Positions 1 through 7,808 of a stretch of 64,000 nt of DNA are shown here, one piece after another. The notes under the pieces are model-generated. The model saw only the letters and a list, made by a program, of their open reading frames with translations. It ran no database searches and was not told where the DNA came from. Every line of letters begins with the position of its first letter. The stretch's first letter is position 1. Origin of the DNA: JACKHA01 sp041401985 (GTDB lineage Bacteria; Planctomycetota; Phycisphaerae; Phycisphaerales; UBA1924); assembly GCA_041401985.1 (NCBI GenBank), contig JAWKTE010000017.1, forward strand, positions 1 through 64,000. Reading direction: 5' to 3'. The translations under genes and the position numbers were made by a program.

Positions 1-2
1 TG

Positions 3-764
3 GGCGTCGAGACGATGCGCGACAAGGACGGCGCATGGCTCTTCCACACCGAGGACGCCGAGGGGCGGGAGGTGCCCATCTGGGACTGGGCCCACTACTA
101 CGACGTGAACGTCGACGAGCGCCTGTTCGAGGAGTACCGCGTCTTCGGGCGACACAAGCACAAGAACCTCGCCCCGTACAGCCAGTACGTCGCGTCGCGC
201 GGCCTGCGCTGGCCCGTCGTCCAGCAGCCAGACGGCTCGTGGCGCGAGACCCGCTGGCGCTTCTCCGGGTTCGATGACCCGTTCGTCGAGCGCGGGCGGG
301 ACTTCCAGTTCTATCACTCGGTCACGAAGGACGACCGCGCCCTGATCTGGTTCCGCCCGTACGAGCCGCCGCCTGAGGTCCCCGACGCCGACTACCCGTT
401 CTGGCTCTGCACCGGGCGTGTGCTCGAGCACTGGCACACCGGCTCCATGACCCGGCGCATCCCCCAGCTGCACCGCGCCATGCCCAAGGCCTACGTCGAG
501 ATGAACCGCCAGGACGCCACCCGCCTTGGCGTCAACACCGGCGACAACGTGACCATCCGCAGCCGGCGCGGCAGGATCGAGCTGCCCGTGTGGATCGGCG
601 GACGCGGCGACCCCAAAGAAGGCGAGGTCTTCGTCCCGTTCTTCGAGGAGACCCGTCTCATCAACGAGGTCACCCTCGACGCATACGACCCCTACTCCAA
701 GCAGCCCGACTACAAGAAGTGCGCCGTCGCCATCGAACGCTCCTCACCGGGGGGCAACCAATGA
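3..764 (+). CDS. napA: Periplasmic nitrate reductase NapA, C-terminal part
   Basis: This is the last 253 codons of the catalytic subunit of periplasmic nitrate reductase, a Mo-bis-MGD enzyme that reduces nitrate to nitrite; the N-terminal iron-sulfur and Mo domains lie upstream of the window. The visible part is the molybdopterin dinucleotide-binding domain. The segments LCTGRVLEHWHTGSMTRR and DPYSKQPDYKKCAV match the conserved end of NapA closely. The stop codon overlaps the napB start as ATGA, so the two subunits are probably translationally coupled. Assignment to NapA rather than assimilatory NasA rests on the tail motif and on the napB and ferredoxin genes that follow. Confidence 0.95.
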   Translation, partial: GVETMRDKDGAWLFHTEDAEGREVPIWDWAHYYDVNVDERLFEEYRVFGRHKHKNLAPYSQYVASRGLRWPVVQQPDGSWRETRWRFSGFDDPFVERGRDFQFYHSVTKDDRALIWFRPYEPPPEVPDADYPFWLCTGRVLEHWHTGSMTRRIPQLHRAMPKAYVEMNRQDATRLGVNTGDNVTIRSRRGRIELPVWIGGRGDPKEGEVFVPFFEETRLINEVTLDAYDPYSKQPDYKKCAVAIERSSPGGNQ

Positions 765-1588
765 GCGCGCCGAGAACAGCCCCGATCACGCCGTCCGTCT
801 TGGTCGGCGCCGTGGCGGCGGTCGCGCTGGCCATCGCCGGCGGGCTGGCCGCGTCGCCGCCAGCCGGGGATGGGCCGCTGGTTGCGCTGGCCCCGCTGCC
901 GCCGGTTCCACCGATGCAGCCGACCACCGCGGTCGGACCCGACAGCCCGCTCGCCTGGCGCCTGGCCAACCCCGCGCCGGTTCTTGTGCCCGAGGCGGAG
1001 GCCAACCCGGTCGCCGTCGCCGACAAGTTCGCGGCCCGCGTGCGCTCGCTCGACGAACGCGCGGCCCTGCGCGCGTTCGAGGGCGCCCCGCCAGTGATCC
1101 CGCACGCGATCGCGGACATGAACATCCAGACCTGCCGGGCCTGCCACGCGACGGGCCTTCGGGCCGGCGATCGCACCGCCCGCATGGTCTCGCACACCTA
1201 CCTGCCCAACTGCACCCAATGCCACGTGCCGGGCGTCGGCCAGTTCATCGAGCGCGCACCGACACCGGCACCGAACCGGTTCGTCGGCATGCGGGGCTCG
1301 GGCTACGGCGGGACACGCGCCTATTCCGGTGCGCCCCCGGTCATGCCGCACACAACCTTCATGCGCACCAACTGCGTCGCCTGCCACGGCGAGCACGGGT
1401 ACGACGGCTGGCGCCCCGACCACCTCTCACGCACCAACTGCGTCCAGTGCCACGCGCCGGCCGCCCAGTTCGACCAGCTCGCGCCGACTTTCGGCGTGCC
1501 CGACCTGCCCGAGGGCCTGTCGCGCCTGATCGAGCAGGGCGCCGGGACCGCCTCGGCGTTGGCGGTGGAGGTCGCCGGTGGGGGATGA
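761..1588 (+). CDS. napB: NapB-type c-type cytochrome with four haem motifs
   Basis: This 275-aa protein is the periplasmic cytochrome partner that passes electrons to NapA. An N-terminal hydrophobic stretch at about residues 10-32 acts as signal peptide or anchor. NapB is normally dihaem, but four CXXCH motifs are present here: CRACH, CTQCH, CVACH and CVQCH. They fall into two units that each start with the NapB-like phrase APPV(I/M)PH, so the protein looks like a tandem duplication of the NapB haem domain. The start overlaps the napA stop (ATGA). Its own end overlaps the next gene by 11 bases, consistent with one nap operon. Confidence 0.88.
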   Translation: MSAPRTAPITPSVLVGAVAAVALAIAGGLAASPPAGDGPLVALAPLPPVPPMQPTTAVGPDSPLAWRLANPAPVLVPEAEANPVAVADKFAARVRSLDERAALRAFEGAPPVIPHAIADMNIQTCRACHATGLRAGDRTARMVSHTYLPNCTQCHVPGVGQFIERAPTPAPNRFVGMRGSGYGGTRAYSGAPPVMPHTTFMRTNCVACHGEHGYDGWRPDHLSRTNCVQCHAPAAQFDQLAPTFGVPDLPEGLSRLIEQGAGTASALAVEVAGGG

Positions 1589-2246
1589 CCGCCGCCTGTC
1601 GCGTCGGGACCTGTTCCGGGGTCGCCTGCGCCCTCGCGTGGCGGACGAGCCTCGGCTCGGCGTCGCGCCCGAACGCAGTGGTGTCGCGCCGTCCGGGCGC
1701 ACCGTCCGACTGCCCATCCACCGCCCCCCTGGCGCCGTCGACGAGGCGGCGTTCCTGTCCGGTTGCACACGCTGCGACGCCTGCCTGGAGGCGTGCCCCG
1801 CGGGCGCGATCGTGCACGCGCCGCCCAGGTTCCGTTCCGCCGCCGGAACGCCCATGATCGACGCCCACGCCGCCGCCTGCGCCATGTGCGCGGACACGCC
1901 GTGCATCACCGCGTGCGAGCCCGGCGTGCTCACGCGGAACCAGCCGCTCAAGATGGGCGTCGCCTGGATCCAGACCATGGCCTGCCTGGCCCACACCGGC
2001 TCGTTCTGCTCGACGTGCTCGGAGCGCTGCCCGGTGCCCGGCGCGATCCGCGTCGATCGCGGACGCCCGACCATCGACCCGGACGCCTGCACCGGCTGCG
2101 GCACGTGCGTGCACGTCTGCCCCGCCCCGAGCAACGCGATCGTGCTCATGCCGCTGGCCGATCGCCCGACGCGCACGGGCGACCCCTCGCGCGCCGCCCC
2201 CACCCAACGCACGCCCAGCGGAGACGCCCATGTCGACCCGGCCTAA
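1578..2246 (+). CDS. NapF/NapG-like polyferredoxin
   Basis: This 222-aa iron-sulfur protein carries four cysteine clusters: CTRCDACLEACP, CAMCADTPCITACEP, CSTCSERCP and CTGCGTCVHVCP. These would bind four [4Fe-4S] centres. The N-terminus reads LSRRDLFRGRL, like NapF, with no hydrophobic segment after the arginines, so export by Tat is unlikely. The cluster count and the CADTPC spacing recall NapG. It probably feeds or matures the nitrate reductase. The GTG start overlaps napB. NapF and NapG cannot be separated by eye, so no symbol is given. Confidence 0.8.
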   Translation: MGDDRRLSRRDLFRGRLRPRVADEPRLGVAPERSGVAPSGRTVRLPIHRPPGAVDEAAFLSGCTRCDACLEACPAGAIVHAPPRFRSAAGTPMIDAHAAACAMCADTPCITACEPGVLTRNQPLKMGVAWIQTMACLAHTGSFCSTCSERCPVPGAIRVDRGRPTIDPDACTGCGTCVHVCPAPSNAIVLMPLADRPTRTGDPSRAAPTQRTPSGDAHVDPA

Positions 2247-3663
2247 CGCCGCCCGCCTCGCGCCGATCTGCCTCGCTATCGCCGGACTGGCCTGCGCTCC
2301 CTCGCTGGCCCAGACCGACCCCGCTCCGGCCCGCCCGGGCTTCAAGCCCAACCGCTCCGACGAGAACTGGTCCGCCTTCACCCCGCCCGCCGACGACCCC
2401 GAGTTCTGGGACCCGATCAAGAACATCCGCCTGGCGGAGGACGTGTCGCTCTCGCTGGGCGGCGACGTCCGGTTCCGAGTCGAGCATTGGGAGGACTTCG
2501 CCTTCGCCCAGCCCAACGACGACACGTTCCTGCTCGGGCGCGTCCTGCTCCACGCCGATCTGCGGGCCGGCGAGCACATCCGCGCTTTCGTCCAGGGCAA
2601 GTCCGCGTTCATCGTCGACGACCGCGACCTGCCCGGCGGCTCGCGCACGCTCGACGTCGACACCCTCGACCTCCAGCAGGGCTTCGGCGACTTCATGTTC
2701 AACCTGAACGACGACGCCTCGCGGCGCGTCACGATCCGCCTGGGCCGTCAGGAACTGGCTTTCGGACGCCAGCGCCTGGTCAGCCACCTGCCGTGGGCCA
2801 ACACGCTCCGCTCGTGGGACGGCGGGCGGCTCATCTTCAACATCGAGAAGTGGCGCATCGACGCGTTCTACACCCGGTTCGCCGCCGTCCAGAAGTACGA
2901 GTTCAACGACTGGCAGTTCGGGCCCGACTTCTGGGGTGTGTACGCCACCGGCCCGATCGGCGAGGGCGAGTCCACCCCGTCGATCGACCTGTACTACCTG
3001 GGCGTCGACACGCGCGCCAGCGCGTTCAACGGCGACGCCGGCGCGGAGACCCGCCACACCATCGGCTCGCGCCTGTTCGGACGCTTCGGCTCCGGCGGTT
3101 TCGCCTACGACGCCGAGGGCGCGTTCCAGTTCGGCGAGGTCGGCGACGCCGACGTGGGCGCGTTCATGCTCGCGGGCGAACTGTCCTACACGCCCCCCGA
3201 GTGCGCGTGGAGCCCGAAGTTCTGGATCGGCGCCGACTACGCCAGCGGCGACAGCACCGCTGGCGACGGCGACGTCGAGACCTTCAACCAGCTCTTCCCG
3301 CTCGGGCACGCGTTCTTCGGCTACCAGGACTTCATCGGACGCCAGAACCTGGTCTCGGCCAGCCTCGGCGCCAGCGCCAGGCCGCTGCCCGCGCTGCTGC
3401 TCCGCGCCGAGGTCCTTTCCTTCTGGCGGGCCGACTCCGACGACGCGCTCTACAACGCGGGCGGGGGAGTTCTCAGGGCTCCGGGCGGCTCGGACGAGTC
3501 TCACGCCGGCATCGAGTTCGACCTCACCGCCGTGTACACCCTCGACGCCCACACCGCGATCGAGGGCGGGTACTCCCACTTCTTCACGGGCGACTTCCTC
3601 GACGAGACCGGCGCGTCCGAGGACGTCGACTGGCTGTACCTCCAGGTGACGTACCGCTTCTGA
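2230..3663 (+). CDS. Alginate-export-type outer membrane porin
   Basis: A 477-aa secreted protein with a signal peptide (cleavage near ACAPSLAQ, about residue 28) followed by alternating beta-strand sequence typical of an outer-membrane barrel. The segments GGDVRFRVE, RLGRQELAFGRQRLVS and the aromatic C-terminal YLQVTYRF (final Phe) match alginate-export (AlgE-like) family porins. It overlaps the ferredoxin gene by 17 bases, so it appears to be the last gene of the nap operon. An anion or nitrate uptake role is plausible from this position but is inference only. Confidence 0.75.
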   Translation: MSTRPNAARLAPICLAIAGLACAPSLAQTDPAPARPGFKPNRSDENWSAFTPPADDPEFWDPIKNIRLAEDVSLSLGGDVRFRVEHWEDFAFAQPNDDTFLLGRVLLHADLRAGEHIRAFVQGKSAFIVDDRDLPGGSRTLDVDTLDLQQGFGDFMFNLNDDASRRVTIRLGRQELAFGRQRLVSHLPWANTLRSWDGGRLIFNIEKWRIDAFYTRFAAVQKYEFNDWQFGPDFWGVYATGPIGEGESTPSIDLYYLGVDTRASAFNGDAGAETRHTIGSRLFGRFGSGGFAYDAEGAFQFGEVGDADVGAFMLAGELSYTPPECAWSPKFWIGADYASGDSTAGDGDVETFNQLFPLGHAFFGYQDFIGRQNLVSASLGASARPLPALLLRAEVLSFWRADSDDALYNAGGGVLRAPGGSDESHAGIEFDLTAVYTLDAHTAIEGGYSHFFTGDFLDETGASEDVDWLYLQVTYRF

Positions 3664-3690
3664 CACGGCTGCCGGGTGTGGTACTGCGGC

Positions 3691-4176
3691 TCACTCGCGT
3701 GTCGTGGATGCCACGCGCAAGGCCTGCAGGGCCGCGCACGATCCCTGGCCGGGCGACTCGCAGATCGAGGCCAGCGTGGTCGTCTTGAACACGGCCTCGA
3801 TCAGCGAGTACGCGTCGTCCAGGCGCCGGTGCAGCGGGCAGAGGTGGGTGTGCTCCGGACGCCCGAGCGGGCACGCGGTGATCCGCTCCACGTCCGCCGA
3901 GACGGCCGCGAAGACCTCGTGGAGCGAGATCGACTCGGGGCGCCGCGTAAGGGCATAGCCGCCCTTGGTCCCCCTCTGGGCCGAGAGCAGACCGGCCCGG
4001 GTCAGTTGCGCCAGGATTTTCTGGATGTAGTTCGGCGGCACGCCGGTGGCGGCGGCGATGTCGCGCGACACCCGGGAGTTTCCACCGGCCTCGGCCAAGT
4101 GGGCCATGGCCCGCAGGGCGTATTCGCCGCACTGAGGGAGGTATCGGGTCGCCACAGCGATAGTGTACTTGAGCAT
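3691..4176 (-). CDS. Rrf2 family transcriptional regulator
   Basis: A roughly 161-aa Rrf2-type winged helix regulator transcribed divergently from the nos cluster. The helix-turn-helix region RDIAAATGVPPNYIQKILAQ and the wing LLSAQRGTKGGYALTR are diagnostic. The region where IscR and NsrR carry cluster-ligating cysteines reads ACPLGRPEHTHLCPLH, with a further Cys pair near the C-terminus, so binding of an iron-sulfur cluster is possible but not certain. The start at 4176 is the ATG nearest the conserved core; 4203 is an upstream alternative and neither has a good ribosome site. Its position suggests control of the nos genes in response to NO or redox state. Confidence 0.85.
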   Translation of the reverse strand: MLKYTIAVATRYLPQCGEYALRAMAHLAEAGGNSRVSRDIAAATGVPPNYIQKILAQLTRAGLLSAQRGTKGGYALTRRPESISLHEVFAAVSADVERITACPLGRPEHTHLCPLHRRLDDAYSLIEAVFKTTTLASICESPGQGSCAALQALRVASTTRE

Positions 4177-4228
4177 CCACAATAAGGCAAGCTGGGCGTG
4201 CATTCGGCGCCCCTGCTTCAGGGATGAG

Positions 4229-4256
4229 TTGACATCAATCGATAAATGGCTATACT
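4229..4256 (+). promoter_or_regulatory. Sigma70-type promoter of the nos cluster
   Basis: A perfect -35 hexamer TTGACA (4229-4234) is followed after 16 bases by TATACT (4251-4256). This region is much richer in A and T than its surroundings and lies in the Rrf2/nos divergent gap. Transcription would start near 4263 and leave a short leader containing GGAG (4276-4279) before the ATG at 4285. Confidence 0.7.
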
Positions 4257-4268
4257 TGTCCACATATC
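4229..4268. promoter_or_regulatory. Candidate operators over the nos promoter
   Basis: Two overlapping symmetric elements are visible. GATAAATGG (4241-4249) and CCACATATC (4260-4268) form an imperfect inverted repeat (7 of 9 matching) around the -10 box, a natural repressor site for the divergent Rrf2 protein. TTGAC-ATCA-ATCGA (4229-4242) matches the FNR/DNR consensus TTGAT-N4-ATCAA at 8 of 10 positions. It is centred about 27 bases upstream of the predicted start, closer than the usual activator position. Confidence 0.4.
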
Positions 4269-4284
4269 TGGATTTGGAGCGGGC

Positions 4285-4857
4285 ATGGACATCAACTCCG
4301 GCGTTACTGGCGACTCGGGCCCACGGGGAATCTGGCAAGTGCCACCTTCGATCGATCGCAGGCTGCACCGCTCGGCGGGGCGCGCGCGGCGGGGGAACAC
4401 GGTCCTGCTCTCGGTCGTCGCCACCGCCATGATCGTCGCCTTGGCGGTCGTGTGTGTGGGCGGAGCCATGGCCCAGAACCGGCGTGCGGGCGCTTCGCTG
4501 CGAGCCCACCAGGAGCGGGTACTCCGCGTCGCGCGCCAGATCGGCGTTGACCCGTGGGCCATCGACGCGGGGCGCGAGACGTACATGGGAACATGCACCG
4601 CTTGCCACGGACCGAGCGGCCAGGCGCTGCCGGGCCTGGGCAAGGACTTGGCGCACAGCGAGTTCGTTCGAGACCTGAGCGACGGCGCCCTGCTGATGTT
4701 CCTGAAGATTGGACGCAGCACCTGGGATCCCATGAACACCACGGGCGTCGAGATGCCGGGCAAGGGCGGCAATCCGATGCTCAACGACGACGACCTCCGC
4801 GAGATCGTCTCGTACCTGCGTTTCCTCCAGATCAGTGCCGCGGGGGGCGCCGACTGA
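4285..4857 (+). CDS. Membrane-anchored monohaem cytochrome c of the nos cluster
   Basis: A 190-aa protein with one N-terminal membrane segment (about residues 39-61) and a periplasmic class I cytochrome c domain with the haem motif CTACH and an axial Met candidate in GVEMPGKGG. Clade II nos clusters commonly encode such cytochromes next to nosZ, where they carry electrons from the quinol side to N2O reductase. The ATG at 4285 was chosen because it has GGAG five bases upstream; an in-frame ATG at 4246 overlaps the -10 box and would lie outside the transcript. It is the first gene of the nos operon. Confidence 0.85.
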   Translation: MDINSGVTGDSGPRGIWQVPPSIDRRLHRSAGRARRGNTVLLSVVATAMIVALAVVCVGGAMAQNRRAGASLRAHQERVLRVARQIGVDPWAIDAGRETYMGTCTACHGPSGQALPGLGKDLAHSEFVRDLSDGALLMFLKIGRSTWDPMNTTGVEMPGKGGNPMLNDDDLREIVSYLRFLQISAAGGAD

Positions 4858-4937
4858 GTCCGGCAAGATGGGCCCCGTGGCTCGGCGCGAGTTCGGGGGT
4901 CTCCCAACGTGTTCTTCTCTCACCCAAGGAGTGAGCC

Positions 4938-7016
4938 ATGAGCGTTCGACATGCGATGCTGCTTCTGCTCGCGGGGGGGCTTGGCGCCCTGGCCTCGTGC
5001 GGGCAGCAGGCCAGCGGGCCGACCGGCGTTAACCCGACGCGTCCGGCCTCCCAGACCACTAGCGGTGGCAGCGGCGCGGGCGGCAACACACGTCTCGCAG
5101 CTGTCGCCCAGCAGCGGAACCTGACGCCGGACGACCTAGTCGCCGCCGCCATGACCTACACGCCGTCGGGGCGCCACGACGAATACATCCAGTTCTCCTC
5201 AGGCGGGCACTCCGGTCAGGTCTTCGTCATCGGCGTGCCTTCGATGCGCATCCTCCGCACGATCGCCGTCTTCACGCCCGAGCCCTGGCAGGGCTACGGC
5301 TACGGGGTGGGCAACGACATCCTGGCCGAGGGGCGCGTCAACGGCCAGGACGTGCTGTGGGGCGACACCCACCACCCGGCCCTGAGCGAGACCCGGGGCG
5401 ACTACGACGGGCAGTTCCTGTTCATCAACGACAAGGCCAACGCCCGCGTCGCCGTCATCGACCTGCACGACTTCGAGACCCGCCAGATCATCAAGAACCC
5501 GCTCTCCCTGAGCGACCACGGCGGGACATTCGTCACGCCCGACACCGAGTGGGTCATCGAGGGCGGGCAATACGCCACGCCCTTGGGCATGGCCTACGCG
5601 CCCATCAGCGACTACCAGGAGTCGTACCGCGGGATGGTGACGTTCTGGAAGTTCGACCGGGCCGCCGGTCGGCTCGATCCCAACCGCTCGTTTGCGATGG
5701 AGCTGCCGCCGTACTGGCAGGATCTGTTCGACGCGGGCAAGGGGCCCAGCGAGGGCTGGATCTTCGGCAACTCGATCAACACGGAGATGGCCACCGGCGG
5801 CATCGAGCTGGGCAACCCGCCGTTCGAGGCCGGCGCCAGCCGTCGAGACATGGACTACATGCACGTGATCAACCTCGTCAAAGCCGCCGAACTGGCCGCC
5901 GCGGGGCGGACGGTCGAGATCAACGGCTTCGACGTGCTCCCGCTTGAGACCGCCGTGGCCGAGGGCGTGCTCTACTTCATCCCCGAGCCCAAGAGCCCGC
6001 ATGGCGTCGACGTCGCGCCCAACGGTGAGTTCATCGTCGTCTCGGGCAAGCTCGACCCCCATGTGACGGTCTACTCGTTCTCCAAGATCCAGCAGGTCAT
6101 CGCGGCCGGGGAGTACGACACCGACCAATACGGCGTGCCGATATTGGACTTCGACGCCTGCGTCGAGGCCCAGGTCGAGGTCGGCCTCGGGCCGCTGCAC
6201 ACGCAGTTCGACCACCAGGGCTACGCCTACACATCGCTGTTCCTCGAACCCGCCGTGGCCCGCTGGACGCTCGGCGGATCCTCGGGCTCGCTCAACCCCG
6301 AGCCGGACTGGACTCTCGTCGGCAAGACCAGCGTCCACTACAACATCGGGCACCTGGCGGTGGCCGAGGGCGACACCGTCAGCCCCGACGGGAACTACCT
6401 GATCGCCATGAACAAGTGGTCGATCGACCGATTCATGCCGACCGGTCCGCTGCTCCCGCAGAACTTCCAGCTCATCGACATCTCCGGCACGGGCGAGCGC
6501 ATGCCCCTTCTGTACGACATGCCGATGGGCATCGGGGAGCCCCACTACGCCCAGATCATCCGGGCCGACAAGCTCCAGCCGTGGTCGGTCTACCCCGAGG
6601 TCGCCTGGAATCCCCAAGAGGGACGCGTGCAGGTCGGCGCGCCGACGCCCGGGCGGGAGCGTGTCGAGCGCCACGGCAACGAGGTCCACGTCTACATGAC
6701 CGTGGTGCGCAGCCACTTCAATCCCGAGCACGTCGAAGTCAACCAGGGCGACCGCATCATCTGGCACCTGACCAGCGTTGAGCGGGCCCTTGACGCCTCC
6801 CACGGGTTCTGCGTCCCCACCTACAACATCAACGTCAGCCTCGAGGCCGGCGAGTACGCGCGCGTCGAGTTCGACGCCACCGTGCCCGGCGTGTTCCCCT
6901 TCTACTGCACCGAGTTCTGCTCGGCCCTCCACCTCGAGATGATGGGGTACCTGCTGGTCAAGCCCAGCGACCAGGCCGCCGCCGAGGCGCCCGAGCCCAT
7001 CCAGCCCGAGTCGTGA
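4938..7016 (+). CDS. nosZ: Nitrous oxide reductase, Sec-exported clade II type
   Basis: The 692-aa enzyme reduces N2O to N2 in the periplasm. The N-terminus is a lipoprotein-type Sec signal ending in LASC, with no twin-arginine motif, which marks clade II NosZ. Candidate CuZ histidines are seen in DTHHPALS, LSDHGGTF, PHGVDVAP, GPLHTQFD, YNIGHLAV and GEPHYAQ, seven in total. The C-terminal cupredoxin domain has the CuA ligands CTEFCSALHLEM and an upstream His in DASHGFC. AAGGAG lies seven bases before the ATG. The gene is followed by the usual maturation genes. Confidence 0.97.
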   Translation: MSVRHAMLLLLAGGLGALASCGQQASGPTGVNPTRPASQTTSGGSGAGGNTRLAAVAQQRNLTPDDLVAAAMTYTPSGRHDEYIQFSSGGHSGQVFVIGVPSMRILRTIAVFTPEPWQGYGYGVGNDILAEGRVNGQDVLWGDTHHPALSETRGDYDGQFLFINDKANARVAVIDLHDFETRQIIKNPLSLSDHGGTFVTPDTEWVIEGGQYATPLGMAYAPISDYQESYRGMVTFWKFDRAAGRLDPNRSFAMELPPYWQDLFDAGKGPSEGWIFGNSINTEMATGGIELGNPPFEAGASRRDMDYMHVINLVKAAELAAAGRTVEINGFDVLPLETAVAEGVLYFIPEPKSPHGVDVAPNGEFIVVSGKLDPHVTVYSFSKIQQVIAAGEYDTDQYGVPILDFDACVEAQVEVGLGPLHTQFDHQGYAYTSLFLEPAVARWTLGGSSGSLNPEPDWTLVGKTSVHYNIGHLAVAEGDTVSPDGNYLIAMNKWSIDRFMPTGPLLPQNFQLIDISGTGERMPLLYDMPMGIGEPHYAQIIRADKLQPWSVYPEVAWNPQEGRVQVGAPTPGRERVERHGNEVHVYMTVVRSHFNPEHVEVNQGDRIIWHLTSVERALDASHGFCVPTYNINVSLEAGEYARVEFDATVPGVFPFYCTEFCSALHLEMMGYLLVKPSDQAAAEAPEPIQPES

Positions 7017-7091
7017 TGATCTTCCGGCACGGGGCGGCCGACGCCGCCCCGGCGCCGCTTGCACTCGCACGTCCGATCGGAGGTCCACCCA

Positions 7092-7808
7092 GTGAGCCGC
7101 CTGCTCCACGCCATCGCCGGCCCCCGGGTTCCCGCCGCGGAGCTCCGGGCCCGCCCCTGGCGCTACGCCCTGCCGGCGCTGTCGCTCAGCGCCGCACGCG
7201 TGGCGATCCTGGTCTCGATGTTCCTCCCCTACTGGACGATGGTGCTCGAGGCCCCGCAATACCCCGACGGGCTGCACGTCCAGGCGTACGTCAACCACCT
7301 CACCGGCGACGTGGCCGAGATCGACGGCCTGAACCATTACATCGGCATGCGACCGCTCGAGGACGCCGCCCAGCTCGAACGCTCCATCTCCGTGTACCTG
7401 CTCATCGCGGTCGTGCTGCTCGTCGAGGGCGCGATGCACATCCACAGCAAGTGGGCCGTGCTGCTGGTCGTGCCCGTCATTGTGTTCCCCCCGTTCTTCC
7501 TGATCGATCTGCACCTGTGGCTGGACCACTTCGGCAACAACCTCGACCCCGCGGCCCCGCTCTCCAGCGCGATCAAGCCGTTCACGCCACCGGTGCTGGG
7601 CACCGGCGTGATCGGCCAGTTCAAGACGCACGCCAGCGCGGGCCCGGGGCTGTGGCTCGCCGTGGGCGCCTCGGCGTGCTCGATCGCCGGGCTCGTCCTG
7701 CACCGGCGCGCGTTCAAGCCGCTGTTCGACCGCATGCGTGCCGAGGAGCGCACCCAGCCCGCGGCTCGTGGCGACGGAGGGGAGCCCGCCCCGGGGGCCG
7801 CGTCGTGA
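7092..7808 (+). CDS. NosB-like integral membrane protein
   Basis: A 238-aa membrane protein directly downstream of nosZ, as NosB is in clade II clusters. Hydrophobic segments are visible at VAILVSMFLPYWTMVL, SVYLLIAVVLLVEGAM, AVLLVVPVIVFPPFFLID and LWLAVGASACSIAGLVL. The first periplasmic loop contains the motif EIDGLNHYIGM, and histidines lie near the membrane surface (MHIHSKW, LHLWLDHF). A role in NosZ maturation or electron supply is inferred from gene order only. The GTG at 7092 is preferred because GGAGG lies eight bases upstream; an ATG at 7059 is possible. The stop overlaps the nosD start (GTGA). Confidence 0.7.
   Translation: MSRLLHAIAGPRVPAAELRARPWRYALPALSLSAARVAILVSMFLPYWTMVLEAPQYPDGLHVQAYVNHLTGDVAEIDGLNHYIGMRPLEDAAQLERSISVYLLIAVVLLVEGAMHIHSKWAVLLVVPVIVFPPFFLIDLHLWLDHFGNNLDPAAPLSSAIKPFTPPVLGTGVIGQFKTHASAGPGLWLAVGASACSIAGLVLHRRAFKPLFDRMRAEERTQPAARGDGGEPAPGAAS

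Noticed and set aside
1359..3666. Long minus-strand open frames opposite napB, the ferredoxin and the porin
   Set aside because: They are antisense shadows of clear plus-strand genes, rich in Arg/Ala/Val as expected from GC-rich third positions, with no domain features.
4246..4284. ATG at 4246 as the start of the nos cytochrome gene
   Set aside because: This ATG overlaps the -10 region of the promoter; the ATG at 4285 has a proper GGAG site and lies within the predicted transcript.
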